From contig NC_092875.1 of the NCBI RefSeq assembly GCF_028372415.1, forward strand, positions 192,860,372 through 192,924,371: DNA of 64,000 nt. Reading direction: 5' to 3'. Both the position numbers and the translations under genes were made by a program. The DNA comes from Notamacropus eugenii. Its lineage: Eukaryota > Chordata > Mammalia > Diprotodontia > Macropodidae. The notes under the pieces are model-generated. The model searched no databases. It worked only from the letters and a program-made list of their open reading frames with translations, and had not been told where the DNA came from. Below are positions 29,426-42,186 of this stretch, piece after piece (positions within the stretch are counted from its first letter, which is position 1; each line of letters starts with the position of its first letter).

Positions 29426-30004
29426 ACATACAGGCATGTGCATGTGGGTACATGGGTATGCATAGATGTGTGTATACACCTTTGTCTTTCTAGTCATCTT
29501 TCCTCAGTACCCCCACCTATGTACTCCATTCCTTGTTGGTACCTCTCCTCCAAGTCTCCTTCTTCAGACCATTGGCTCCATGGTTTGTACTTGGTTGGTT
29601 TCTTCCATGCTTTTATAGAAGAATTTAAGATTTCAAAACACAGTTTACGTATTTATATCTGTATATACAGGTGTATTCAGCATATAGAACACTAACAAAG
29701 TGACTGAAAGGAATGAAACTTATTGGTATCTGTTGCAAATAAGGACAATCTCACATTTGGGAATGAAGGTTTGAGTAGGTTCTAGAAGAAATTGATGGCA
29801 AGCTAAAGCATTTTGCATTATATGTCTATATATGCATTCCCCTTTTCTCTTGATAACTCAAAGTACCTTCTCCTCAATTTTCATCACCCCCAAAATGGGA
29901 AAAGGAGACATCAGTAGAATCAAAGTTACAAGGACTGAGATCCTACTAAATAACATAAAGTCAGAGATTCTATCATTGGTCAAACAGCAATAGAAATTCC
30001 TCCA

Positions 30005-30105
30005 AAGCAGGGAACTGTTTCATTTGCATCCTTGTGATTCCCAGCACCGAGCACTGTGCCTAACACATAGTAGGGACTTAATAAATGCATGATGATTGAC
30101 TGACT
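30005..30105 (+). repeat. L2 3' end
   Basis: 'AACACATAGTAGGGACTTAATAAATGCATGATGA'-type terminus. Confidence 0.75.
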
Positions 30106-30109
30106 GAAA

Positions 30110-31685
30110 AATCCTTAATTCCTAATTTTCCATGTTGCCTTGCTACCACTGAATGGAGAGATGGAGTGATAAACTGCTGGCATGAGGGTGTGGCCGCACA
30201 GGTTCAGAACATGGATGCTGCCTTCACTCTGCTCTGCTGTTGCTCTGAGTTAGTAAAAGACTAGTTGCTGTCAAATTCTCTAATTTGAGACTCATCTTAC
30301 AATGAAGTATATATGCTGATGAAAAGCTGCTTTTGTAGCAGAGAGACTGCTAATTGTTTGATTATACAGGTCTTCACATTAATGAAGCACTATTCCATGG
30401 ATTTGGAGCATGGCGTGCAACCAAATTACCACCCCAGCACTCAAGCTGTGAAATCTGATTATTCATTAGCCAGTCAGTGAGTGGTACAAACATCTTTTCT
30501 TTTTTCAAACCATCACATGAGAATGACTGCTGGGGTTTTTTTTTTATTCCTTTAAGAATATGAGTTTGAATTTGTTTTGTGTGGGGGGATGGGAAGAAAG
30601 GGGGCAATAGTGTTACAACAAGAATTGTCTACACAACACTTTGATAATGAGTAGTGATGAGTGTGGTCTGAGAAACAGGCTACAGTATGAGTGGACATTT
30701 CTTGTGAAACTGGGCCCTGGGCATCTCATTCAGCTTTCAATTTAGCTCTATCTCGGACCTCCCTTGAGCATCGCACCAATGGACAAATGTGCCTCGCTGA
30801 ATGGACTGAGCTTCAACTGGATCTGGTCTAATTGATGAGAGTTAGTACAAGGCAAGTGATAGCACTGAAAGTAGTTCACACTACATCTGTGTCTGTAAGG
30901 AAAATTTGGGTAATTACTGCAGAGTATAATCACTGGGATAAGAATGCCAAATCATCCCAGTGTTCTTTTCTTTTCTTAAGGGGAAAAATGATCATGTCAT
31001 TTAACCTTTTTAAAAATCACATATGCCCTCTCCATCTAAAGCAAAGGCTGAAGGGGATTTAAGTGTGACAGATTTAAAGAGTCTTCTTCTCAAACATTTC
31101 TATGCCCACATAAAAAGTCAAAGGAAGAATCTTAGCTACAATCATTCTATTCATAAAGGCTAGCAGCATCAGGTTTCTGACTCAGATGCTAGGAATCCCT
31201 TCTTCTGTACTGAGGAAAGGTACTGACACATTTGGTAAATGGGATTATCTCTAATGAGATTATACACAAAGTGATTAAGATGTGAATTGACACCCCCTAG
31301 GAGAGGCAAAGAGATTCCTGGAACAGCAGAAAGCAAAGGTGAGTGAAGTGGAAGAAGTTTACCCTCAAAGAAAGCTAAGCATTTATATTTTAGACCCAGC
31401 ACTAAGCTGGGGGGCGGGATGGCAAGGATGAGTTCTTTTTTCTATGATGAACACACTTATTAAGATGAGTCCACCACAGATACAACCCTGCCTATAGAAA
31501 ACCTTGAATAACAGAAAATTTAGTAGCTTCTCTCCTCACTCATGAAGCATATCTACAATGTCTTTCTGGCATTCTATATCTTATGTATCATTATACAAAT
31601 AGCCCATTGGCCACTAAAGAAATAGCCAAGAGGATCATTTGCTAATACTGAGTGATGTAAAATAGGTCCTGGAAGGGATCTTAGG
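30110..31685. other. repeat-poor stretch
   Basis: About 1.5 kb without a recognisable repeat. No coding frame of note. Confidence 0.35.
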
Positions 31686-31689
31686 AATC

Positions 31690-31815
31690 ATCTACTCGTA
31701 GGACTGTAGACTTTAGAGCATGAAGGTATCAGAGATAATCTTGTCCAACTCCTTTGTTTTACATATGAGGAAACTGAGGCCTGGGGAGTTGAAGTGACTT
31801 GCTGATGATCACGAG
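31690..31815 (+). repeat. MIR-like fragment
   Basis: 'TTTTACATATGAGGAAACTGAGGCC' and neighbours. Confidence 0.6.
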
Positions 31816-31984
31816 CCATGACTCCACCTGCACCAATACATGAGGAAGGTCATGGGATAATAAAAAGAAGATAACAAGAAGGGGGAAAAAACATTTAAGA
31901 GGAGAAGGCAAATATAAGGACTGGAAGGTGAGACCACTGCTAGGCAGCTATTAAGTAGTATTAATAATAAAAAACAAAAGCCCT

Positions 31985-32725
31985 AAATGGAACATAATAT
32001 TTGTAAGTGTAAAAGAAATGGGAATAAATTCAGTGGTGTCCACTGACTGGGAAACGAGGACTACTACTGTGCTATAAGAAACAATGAGAGCAGCTAGGTG
32101 GCACAATGGATACAGAGTGTTATCTCTGGAGTCAATGACCTAGATTCAAATCCAACCTCAAACACTTACTAACTATGTGACCCTGGGCAAGTCACTTCAC
32201 CTTGTTTGCTTCAGTTTCATTCTCAGTAAAATGAGCTGCAGAATGAAATGGCAAACCGCTCCACTATCATTTCCAAGAAAACCTCACATGGGATCACAAA
32301 AGGTCCAACACAACTGAAATGACTGGATAGTAACAACAGGAAGAAACAATAAATGTACTAAATACAGTGAAGCATGGAAAGACACAAACTAGAGAAAAAA
32401 ATATGTCAGCAGAACCAAGAAAACAAAAAACACAATAACTACAATGATATGAATGACAAGAAAAAGAACAATAAAACAACTGAACCTGAATGTTATGGAA
32501 ATTACAATGGCAAGGTTGGCCTGGAAGAAGAGATAGAAGTCACTGTCCTTCCTTCTATGCAGATATGGGGACTATGGGCATCAACCACTGCTGAGAAGTC
32601 AGGATTTTCTGTGTCTTGATTGGTTTTGCCAAATTGTTTTTCCCCACTTTTAAAGTTCTTTATTATAAAGGATGACTCTCTGGGAGGGAGAAGAGAAAGG
32701 GGTATATTGAGAAAGGAAAATGATC
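31985..32725 (+). repeat. L1 3' end, split by a SINE
   Basis: 'GGGAAACGAGGACTACTACTGTGCTATAAG' before and 'GCATGGAAAGACACAAACTAG...GCAGAACCAAGAAAACA' after the SINE at 32086-32340 belong to one L1-type 3' region. Confidence 0.7.
32086..32340 (+). repeat. marsupial SINE (type A) with target-site duplication
   Basis: Full-length-looking copy from 'GAGAGCAGCTAGGTGGCAC' to the ACAACAGG tail. AAGAAACAAT flanks it on both sides (32076-32085, 32341-32350), showing a LINE-type insertion into the older L1. Confidence 0.93.
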
Positions 32726-32931
32726 TAAAACAACGTTATCAGTACAATTTTATTTTTATGAAAACAGACTAGTAAGCATTGTCTATATGTAGATAATAGC
32801 ATTGTGTGTTTTGAAAAGTCTTTTTAAAAAAAAGAGGTAAAGGGAAAAATTTTCATTCCATTTCAGGAGCTTCTTTCATGCTATTCCCGAACATGGTACC
32901 TCTATATGAAATCTTTTACCTCTCTGTTCAG

Positions 32932-33085
32932 ATATATATGTGTATATATATATATATATATGTATGTATATATGTGTATGTATATATGTGTATATATTTA
33001 TGTATATGTATATATACATATACACACATATATATGTATGTATGTGTGTATATGTACACACATATATACATACATATATGTATAA
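32932..33085. repeat. TA/TATG simple repeat
   Basis: About 150 bp of TATATG/TGTATA units. Confidence 0.95.
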
Positions 33086-33619
33086 TCCCAGGACCCAAAT
33101 TTGAGTCATGGTTCTCCCACTTATCGGTAAGCTCCTTAAGGCTAGGGACTCTTGTCTCCATTGCCTAAGTGCACCTACTTCAAGAATACGTGATTTTATG
33201 GGTGGGAGCACTCGCTCCATTGACACAATTCACAACCCCTCCATGCCTCAGCAGACTGTTTCATGAGAAGTTATGATTGAAAACCTTTCACACCTACCTG
33301 GTGGCCGACTTTCTGGTGATGAGTCTCTTGAGACTTGTCTGATCCAGCCCTTTGATAACCCACAAGCAGCCTATACTTAAATCCTTTTTGATTTCATAGA
33401 ATTACCGGAATTACAATGTGGAATACTGAATATGCCAAACTTAGTTGATGTATGTTTGTTAGTTTTCCTGAACTCATCATTTTCCTTCTTCCTTCTTTGT
33501 TATAAAGTAAGGATTTCTGTAAAGGGATTGAATGGGGACATGTTGGAAAATGAAGTTAATATAAAAGCAAAAGATATCAATATATTTTTTTTAAAAATAA
33601 TTTAAATAGCCAGAGGACA

Positions 33620-33700
33620 GGGCCCATTTTGCCATTGTATCTTTGACATCTGACACAGTGCCTTGAACATAATAGGTGCTTGATAAATATTTGCTGAATT
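33620..33700 (+). repeat. L2 3' end
   Basis: 'CATTGTATCTTTGACATCTGACACAGTGCC...ATAATAGGTGCTTGATAAATAT'. Confidence 0.75.
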
Positions 33701-34234
33701 GGGGGGAAGAAACTATCAAAGTCTGGTCTCTACTGCCACAGCCTTAAAGAACCCAGGACCACCTCTATATTCAATGAGACATTACAGAAAGACTTTAGCA
33801 GATGTCATTGTGTGTAACAGGCACTGGTTGTAAATGAAAATCATTAACCTCTTATTCATACAGGGGTTATTTTAATCTCTTTGGAAGCAAAGGGACACAC
33901 TTTCTCCTAGGGAACTAACTACAAAGTGACTTGAATTGAAGATAGAAAACACTGGGTATTAGGGAGTGCCAAGTTTTGCTTCCTGTTCTCTTGATATCTT
34001 CCAAGGTCACCTTTAGTCACTTTTTGGTCAGAAAGTATAAAAATGGATCTTGGATAATACTTACCTCACCTAACAAAGGTGTGGCAAAATGTCACTAATA
34101 TTATTGTAAAAATACTCAGGAACCTGCTCTATCGTTTGTGCTCAAGATCTTTGCCAAGGAATATGTTCTTGATGCTACTTATAATGGGAGTAAATTAGGA
34201 ATGCCTTTGGTCTTCTAGATTGGGACATGTTTTA

Positions 34235-34820
34235 AAAAAATAAACATCATTATTTATTTATTTATTATTTATCCTCCCATGGTCCTTTTTCTTCCCCTCC
34301 ACACTGAACAATAAAAAATATGAAAAAAATAACATTCAAAGACTAGTAAAAAAAATTCTCACAGTGGGAATTTCCACATGTTCAAAAACGGATTTCTCAT
34401 TTTGCATTTAAGTCCATTATCTCTGAGGAAAGAGAGGGTGGCATTTTTTTATCTTCTGTACTTGTGGTTTATATCATAGTGTTGATCAAAGTTTCAGAGT
34501 CTTTCAATTGTTTTTCTCTATAATGCTATTATCATGGTATAAATGGTTCTCCTGCTTCTGCTCATTTTACTCTACAGGTCATACAGGTCTTCCCAGTTTT
34601 CCTCTGAAATTGTCTATTTCATCATTACTTGTGACACAATAGTATTCCATTACATCCATATACCATAAATTGTTCAGCTGCTCCTCAATAGGTAGGCAAC
34701 TCTTTTGTTTTAAGTTTGGAATTACAATGAAAAGAACTGCTATAAATAATTTTGTGTGTATAGGTCCCTTTCTCCTTTCTTTTATCTATTTAGAGTGCAG
34801 GCTTTAGGGCATTTCCAGTG
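34235..34820 (-). repeat. L1 3' end, antisense
   Basis: 'ACACAATAGTATTCCATTACATCCATATACCA' and 'TTCAGCTGCTCCTCAATAGG' are the reverse of the L1 3' region also seen at 61.3 kb. T-rich end at 34235. Confidence 0.85.
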
Positions 34821-35169
34821 GAGCTGAGCCCACACCCTGATTCCTTCTTCTGAGCCCTACTCATACCTTTTGATAAAAAACACGTAGAAATGGAGACTCC
34901 CAGTTGATTCCCCTCATCTTCATTGCTGGGGTGGAGGTGAGGGTATCAAAAATGTTTGACAACTCAGGAAGAACTGCCCACTCAGTAGACTTTAAAAGGA
35001 AAAACGATTTCCATACTTCTGCTTTTTCTAAAGTGTGACTTTGGACACCAGCATCCTTATATTTCCAAATGGGGCACCAGATGAAGATTTCTCTCTCTTT
35101 CTCCTCCTCAGGAGCAATTAATGGAGGATATATATGTAAAAACTTGATTGATGGAAGTGGATACATGTG

Positions 35170-36000
35170 CTTGCCTAGGTAAGCCTGAAACTAGACCCCA
35201 AGTCCTTGGAGACTTCTAATTTTCATTTCTTTCCCTGAATAGAGGTCATCAAAGAGCAACACTAAGAAATAAAAGTTTTCAGATCTGATGTCTGCCTCAT
35301 AAGCTTCAGAACCTGGAGTCTTGGGGGGATCTGGAGACTCCTTCTTGCAGCTACATACTTCTCAGAAAAGTAGATGACTACACAAAGAACAAGAGTCAAG
35401 TATATTTTGCTGGCCAGAAGACAGAAACCTTGAGTGCTTGATCTAATAAAATAAATCAAAGAAGACTAGAAATATTGTTTAACAATCCCACAAATCTCCT
35501 GAGAGTTTCCTACCTCCCAGGAGATTATAACAGGAATGATGAATTATTGTCTCATGTCTTAAATATGTCAGTGCACATTTATGAGTCTTTTGTGTTTTAA
35601 ACACTTTTTTGTGATAAGAAAAATAAATACCTGTCTTACATTTGATACCCGGGTGGCACAGTGGATAGAGTCCCAGGCCTGGAGTCAGGAAGACTCATCT
35701 TCCTGAGTTCAAATATGGGCTCAGACATTTTCTGTGTGATCAACTTACCCCTATTTGCCTCAATTTCCCAGGTGCAAAATGAGGTAGAGAAAAAAATGAC
35801 AAACCATTCAATATGTTTGCCAAGAAAACCACAAAGAGTCAGAAATAACTGGAAAATGACTGAACAACAAACTGATACTACTTTTTGCAATAAAAAAACA
35901 TTTTTTCTAGAAAGGAGGGGGAACCTTAAACATGAACCATTCCTAAGATTTTAGAGATTTTCCCCAAAAGTCCAGGCAAGGGGCAGAATGAGTAAGGAAG
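35170..36000 (+). repeat. unidentified LTR-like repeat, copy 1, split by a SINE
   Basis: Aligns by eye with 49880-50580: shared 'AGTAGATGACTA', 'CTGGCCAG-AGA-AG-AACC', 'GAGTCTTTTGTGTTTTAA-CA' and an AATAAATA signal, then 'TTTTCTAGAAAGGAGG' beyond the SINE at 35646-35884. The polyadenylation-like block suggests an old retroviral LTR or a gene-derived repeat. Confidence 0.5.
35646..35884 (+). repeat. marsupial SINE (type A)
   Basis: 'GGGTGGCACAGTGGATAGAGTCCC' to 'AAAGAGTCAGAAATAACTGG...GAACAACAAACTG', inserted in the LTR-like repeat. Confidence 0.9.
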
Positions 36001-36619
36001 TTCTAGAAGAAGCTTGAGTCTTTTTTGTAGGATCAGTTTACTTCCAAGCCTAGATCTAGGTTCTCTACATTGGTCCAGAGTTGAGGCCACTGATGAGAGA
36101 GGAATCATTATCCACCAGCCATAGATAATATTCTTTTTTTCCTCTCACTATTTTTTACTGCTGTTTTCCTTCATGGGGACTCTTCTCAAATATCGACTAT
36201 ACTCTGTAACAATCGGGAGCCAATTTCTATATGAGACAATGCTGAGTCTTTTCAGTTCTTATTATTTTAGGTGAACATATTTCAAGCATGCACTAAAATC
36301 AACCAGAATCCCAGAGGATGCTCACGGAGCAGCATCTGTATAGAGGCGCACAGATGTTTTCCTGGACCTAGGGCTCTGCTGGCCTTGCCAAGGTAGTGCA
36401 GGATAGAGAATAGAACACTGAATTTGTAACTCCAGATTTGAAGGGTGTATGGGCTGTTCCGGGAGAACTAGCACCTCTGGTGTAAGGGCTTGCTGAGTCC
36501 TTATCAAGGCTGCTGATCTACCTTTGGTGCCCACCTTCACCCAACTCTCACCTGTGACTTCAAAGAAGCTATAGTATGTGCAGCAGTCACACTTGGTAAA
36601 ACTATCTCAGCAGGTTAAA

Positions 36620-36985
36620 GATAACTGACAGACCTCAAACCCATTGATGAGTTAGAGGGATGCCCACCCCAAGCATGTGAAGACTTTTCCTGGAAGAATG
36701 GGCAGATGAAAATAATTTGTTCCAGGAGCCATGAAGGCGACTGAAGAAGGTACAGTGGAGCACTTAAAACTTGGCCAGTCATGGAAGACACCAAGGTCAT
36801 CTACTACATCCCACACCATCACCAGCCATCTTGACTTTCATCCTGCCATTGGTCTTTATTGACTGGAAGAGAGAGTAAGGCTAACAACTTTTTTCTTACT
36901 TAAATCTAAGTCACCCACTAGTCAAGATATCACTCCATTATGTCACTGGTCCTCTTCAAAAACAAAGGACAAATAACTAGACCAT
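36620..36985 (-). repeat. RTE-headed SINE (MAR-like), antisense
   Basis: Ends with the reverse of the 'GTCCTTTG-TTTT-GAAGAGGACC-GTGACAT' head near 36985. The body 'CTGGAAGAATGGGCAGATGA' mirrors 37928-38320. Confidence 0.75.
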
Positions 36986-37150
36986 CCCAGATTTGAGACC
37001 TTACCCTGTCACTTAATAACTATGTGACCTTTAGAAATGATCAATTCTCAGCCTCTGTTTCCTCATCTATAAAATGGGAATAATATTTATACTACTTATC
37101 TCACAAGGCTATGAAAAAAGTGATTTGTGAATTATAGAAATATGACTATT
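36985..37150 (+). repeat. MIR-type SINE fragment
   Basis: 'AATAACTATGTGACCTTTAG...TCATCTATAAAATGGGAATAATA'. A second fragment lies at 37365-37500. Confidence 0.75.
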
Positions 37151-37496
37151 TTCTATTACTTTGAGATAGTCTACAGCATCAATGTGGTATACGTACAGCT
37201 GCCCTACAAAAGTGTACTTTCTAGGACTTAGATTGAGGGTAATTTTACAAGGTTTCAATTCTAGCCACTTGCTATAAAAATATTCATAAAGCAGAAAACC
37301 TTAAAATGCACTCAATAAGCATGAGGTTGGAGAGATATCCCCCCTCCTTGAGTGTTATACTGAAAAGTGTGCTTTGAGAAGTCAGAAGACCTGAGCTGGA
37401 ATTCTAGCACTACTATTTAGTAATGGTGTGACCTTCAACAAGTTACTTAAACCTCCCTGTGGTTCATCTAATTTCTTCCACTGTAATATGAGATCT

Positions 37497-37700
37497 TACT
37501 AGATCAGTGGTATCAAACTCAAATAGAAATAATCTGCAGTCATAAGCATCCCTGTGGCTGCATATTGATTTAGTTTTAAAATGTAATGCTATCTACATTT
37601 TATTGTATATATTTTTTTATTTTGTTAGACATTTCCCCATCATGCTTTAATCTGGTTCCTTAGCACTCAAGGTCATGGGCTGCATGTTTGATGCTTTAAT
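37497..37700. repeat. DNA-transposon-like repeat ('GTCAAAC' type)
   Basis: 'AGTGGTATCAAACTCAAATAG...GGCTGCATGTTTGATGC' with AT-rich middle. Related to 26508-26670. Confidence 0.45.
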
Positions 37701-37927
37701 ACTAAATGACCGTCAGGAGCCCTTCCATCTTTACATCTTTGACTTCATGATCTACCTCACCATGTCACTTTCATATCATCAAAATATTGATTGTCCTAGA
37801 TCCTTAGTGCTACTTAATAATATGATTGTGTCATAGATTTAGAAATGAAAATGACCTCAGTATTACCTGTTCCCATCCCATTATTCTATAGTTTAGGTTA
37901 AGGCATAGAGATGCTCAATGATTTGCC

Positions 37928-38320
37928 TTGTTTTTTGTCCTTCATTTGCAAAGAGGACCAATGACTTCATAAGTGATGTCTTGTCTTGTGGGTGAACTGG
38001 ATTGAAGTGAGACAAATTTACACAAAGACTTCAGACTCTGTCTTCCAGTCATCAAAGTACAGTGGCAAGACAAAAAGTCATAGTCCATGTCTCACCAAGC
38101 TCTAAGTACTCCACAGCACCTGCTTTAGACACCTTCATGGCTATTGGAACAAATTGCTCTCATCTGCCCATTCTACCAGGGAAAGTCTTCATATGCTTAG
38201 GGTAGACATCCCTCTACCTCACCAATGGATTTATGGTCCATCAATTAGCCTCAATCTGGTTTAGCCCATCTGCCCAGAGGGTTTATCAGGTTGCCACTGC
38301 TCATGCTACAGCTTCTTGGA
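37928..38320 (+). repeat. RTE-headed SINE (MAR-like)
   Basis: 'TTTTTTGTCCTTCATTTGCAAAGAGGACCAATGAC' head, 'GAACTGGATTGAAGTGAG', 'CATCTGCCCATTCTACCAGGG'. Confidence 0.8.
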
Positions 38321-39504
38321 GCCACAGGTAAGAGTTGGATGAAAGATAGACTCCAAAGATGGAAGAGCAGTCTTGAAAAGGGCTCAGCATCTTTTCAGCA
38401 CCAGAGTTCCTAGTTCTCCCAAACACCCCATAAATCCCAACATCATAAAACTACTAATTGGAAGAGTTGGAACTTTAATTCAAGTTCTCTTACTCCAAAT
38501 CCCATGCTTCCTTTTCTCCAACACTCTGTTCTCCAGTCAAGACTCTCACTCCCTTTTTCTTTATTTTTAAATTGTTAGTAATGCTACTACACTTTTATTA
38601 CAATGGATATTATGTATGTCTTGATGAACATTTTTTCTAAATCTGTCCTTAATTATAGAACATAGATTTTCTTTTATTTTTCTTTTAAATTAAATTATAT
38701 GTTTTTTCAATGAAAATTCACCTTCTCTCCCTCTCACCTCCTCCCACACACCCACTTCCAGAAAATCTCTTTTGCCAACTGACTACCAGTACCTTATATG
38801 CTGGTTTAAAAAAATTTTATCAATCAGTTAATCAACTGTTATGTACCAAACACCTGTTAAGTCCTGGTGATACAAAATTTAAAAAAAAACCTCAAGGAGA
38901 ATACATTCTTCCATGAGATACAATATATGTGTATGCATAAATCTATAATGAATATATTAATAAATTCAGGTGAAGATTGGGTGAACCATTGAGGAGAAAG
39001 TCTGCTGTACAGCAATGTTGGTCTGGTAGAGAGCTTACAGGAATCCAAACAAGGAAATGTCTCAAAATCCTGGAACTATTAAAAAAAAAAAACAGTGCTG
39101 AAGGATATGTTGACATTAAATACTTGAGGAAATGTAGTACTATCGGTGGAGTTTCCCGACACAGGCAAAAACATTTCGGTTAGCTAGATATTGGAAAAGG
39201 CTCTACAGAGCTTATTAAAGGAAATACTCCACTGGAAGTAGCCTTAAAAAATCACTTACCAGACTTGAAGTTTAATTAACCTCTAATTGCTTAGTGTTTG
39301 GCTAAGATCTGCCATCAAAATACAGAAAGCCAAGGAGTGTGCAGTAGCTGTGATGAAAATATTTTATTCAAACAAATTGCTTTGATTTCCTATGCTTATT
39401 CTTAAAAACACATTCTCCCCAAATCTCAGTGTTTCTGTAAGAGCCTCCTACATGTACCAAGAAATTATGAAATCTTCATACTCAGTTTCTGATAAATGAA
39501 ATTG

Positions 39505-39960
39505 AATGTATATCCAGAAGGAATCAGTCAAAAATCATGAATTTGGAATCAAAGACTCTTAGATCTAGATTAGAGGTTAAAGATGATCCAACCCCTCATT
39601 TAGCAAAAGGAGAAAAATGCAGCATGGATGAATTAAGGACCTTGTTCAAAGGCAGAGCCAGGACTAGAACACATATGATACAACTAGTTCAGTGTGTGCG
39701 TGTATGCGTGTGTGCACACACGTGTTTTCTCCCTACACTTTGATACTTTAAAGAGCTATGGTTTTATGAGTGTTGGTGAAATGGAAAGAGAACTGCACTT
39801 GGAATAAGAGAAACTATCCTTGTTAGCTATGTGAGTAAGTTACTTAACTTTTCTGGTCCTCAATTTGTCAAACTGAAAATGAGGGAGTTGGAATTAATGG
39901 TCTCTAAAGTTCATCTCTCCATATTGCGATTATATAATTCCTTCCACCATTACTATCATA
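39505..39960 (+). repeat. two MIR-type fragments
   Basis: 39505-39700 ('CCAACCCCTCATTTAGCAAAAGG') and 39765-39960 ('ATGTGAGTAAGTTACTTAACTTTTCTGG'), both decayed. A GTGTGC-type run lies between them. Confidence 0.55.
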
Positions 39961-40330
39961 ATACTAATAATACCCACAACAAAGTGACAATAATACTACT
40001 AATAAGTAGCATTTATACTACTGTATATGCAATATGTAATATATAATACAGTATAATAATACTATATATGGAAGATATAATACATAATATAATGCTATAT
40101 GTACAATATAATCTATTACTGCACATGGAAAATATGTAATACAATACTATATGTTCAATACAATATTATAATATTAAATATACAATATGAATATGACACT
40201 GTATACAAATACAATATTATAATACTATATATGCAAAATATAATATATACTGCTATATAATACAATATTATAATGTTACATATGCAAAATATAATATGTA
40301 ATATAACATAATTATATATGTAAGATATAA
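39960..40330. repeat. AT-rich degenerate minisatellite
   Basis: Repeated 'ATAATACAATATTATAATACTATA' style blocks with 'TATGCAAAATATAATAT' motifs in irregular tandem order, about 370 bp. Confidence 0.85.
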
Positions 40331-40499
40331 TAGTTGAAACTAGATAGTAATACTTAGCACTTTAAGGCTTAAAAAGCACTATAAATGTTATCTTGTTTGA
40401 ATATAAATACCATCTCTGATTATTGCTTCCAAACAGCTAATATGTGACTGACCTGAAAAGTATAGTATTTTATCATATGAGCAGGAGGAACTCTCATTG

Positions 40500-40990
40500 A
40501 GATGTTGGTACGACTACTCTTTCTCCACAACACTTTTTGCCTACTCTGCCTTCTCTCCATTCATTCAGCCACCACTCTAGTACATGAATTGTTACATGCA
40601 CTACTGTAGTATTTTTCTAACTGGTCTCCCTGCTTCCAGAATCTTCCCTCTCCAACAGATCTGCCACCCAGCTTCCAAAATAATCTTCCTGAATTAAAGT
40701 AACGGCCATTTTACACCCTTGCTGAAACATCTTTGCTGGCCTCCTTTTTGACTCTTGGATAAAACATAGATCCCTTAGTTTGGCATTTTAAAACCTGTCA
40801 TAATTTGGTTCTAATATATTTTTTCAGATTTTTTTTTTATATTTTACCCCTCATAGTCTAGATTCTAGTCAAACTGGCTGATTTGTTGCTCCCTGTGCTC
40901 AACCCACCATCTCCCATGTCCATGCCATTGTGGAGGTTGTTCATTATGTCTGTGTGGTACCCACCCATTCCATCAGAGTTTCCTTGAAAG
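40500..40990 (+). repeat. L2 relic
   Basis: 'GCCACCACTCTAGTACATGAATT', 'TTTTTCTAACTGGTCTCCCTGCTTCCAGA', 'TCCACCC'-type and 'GGCCTCCTTTTTGACTC' follow the L2 ORF2 3' sequence in sense orientation. Confidence 0.65.
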
Positions 40991-40999
40991 CTACCTCAT

Positions 41000-41730
41000 G
41001 TTCAAGACACATGGTGAGTATGTGCCAATATTCACTCAAGAATTAGCATCTATGAGCACCTCTTCATGTGTTGCTTTTATTAGGCAGCTAGAGCACACAA
41101 TAGCTCAAAGAAGAAGATATTTAATTAAATACGATAGTGTGATAAGTGACAAGAAATATTTCCCCTATAAATACATAGGTGAATTCCCTATATGAGAATA
41201 TATAACCAATGGGAGAAATGTGCGAAACACACGTGACTAAGGACCACATATGATTGGGCAACTGAGTAGGGAAAACATATGACCAAGACATCTGTATTCT
41301 CCTGTGCTGGGACAATTCATGCCTCTCATGATGAAGAGCAACTGTTATCTTCTGGTGATGTCATATCTTAGGGCAAGCTGATTTCCTCATTAAACTGGGG
41401 TCCTCTGCTTCTGTTTTCTCTGTGGTACTCTAGCAGATGCCCTTGCTGCAGGCATCTGTGCTGAGAGGCTACTCTCTGATACCCTCTGCTATGCAGTGTC
41501 TTCAGGTCCTGTACCTTGGTTTGTTACCATCAGCTGGAGTGCAGCTTTTGGAAGGCCTCTCTATTCAGGGAGCTCTTTCATCCACAGCTCAGAGCTATAT
41601 AGTCAAATATAACCAGGTAGCTGCTGAAGACAGCAGTAGATCACATTCGAGGATTATGTCCTTGAAACTGCACTTCCTCTTGGAGCAGCTAGAAGTGCTC
41701 CCTCTGGACTCTCCAATGTCATTCCTCCCC
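41000..41730. other. no recognised feature
   Basis: 41420-41720 has a more balanced base composition and a 108-codon open frame on the + strand, but I recognise no protein. Confidence 0.35.
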
Positions 41731-41737
41731 TCCCAAA

Positions 41738-42115
41738 AAAATTTATTAATTTATTTGTTTTAGGTTTTCAACAACCACTTCATAAGTTCCAAATTTTCTC
41801 CCCCTCCATTCCCTTCCCTCCCCACAATGGCATGCAATCTTATATGGATTCTACACATACATTTCTTTCAAACACATTTTCACATTAGTCATGTTGCGTA
41901 GAAGAATTAAAGCCAATGAAAAAAACCATGAGAAAAACAAAACATAACAAAAGAGAAAATAGTCTGTTTCATTCTGTGTTCTAACTCCATAGTTCTTTCT
42001 CTGGATGTGGATGGCATTTTGCATTATTAGTCTTTTGGAAATGTTTTAGTTCTTTCATTTCTGTGAAGGGCTAAGTCTATCAAAGACAGTCCTCACACAA
42101 TGTCCAATATCATTT
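41738..42115 (-). repeat. L1 3' end, antisense
   Basis: T-rich start, 'CACATTAGTCATGTTG', 'CCATAGTTCTTTCTCTGGATGTGGATGGC': reverse of the L1 end at 23.4 kb. Confidence 0.88.
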
Positions 42116-42186
42116 TCTAAGGTTTCGCTGTGATCACTGACAAACTGGAAGAAGATATTCAGCAACTTTGACCTATACCACAGCTA

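Noticed and set aside
29212-29695. 153-codon frame with Thr-His and Tyr-Ile runs
   Set aside because: Microsatellite translation.
32876-33226. 116-codon antisense frame
   Set aside because: Translation of the TA/TATG repeat.
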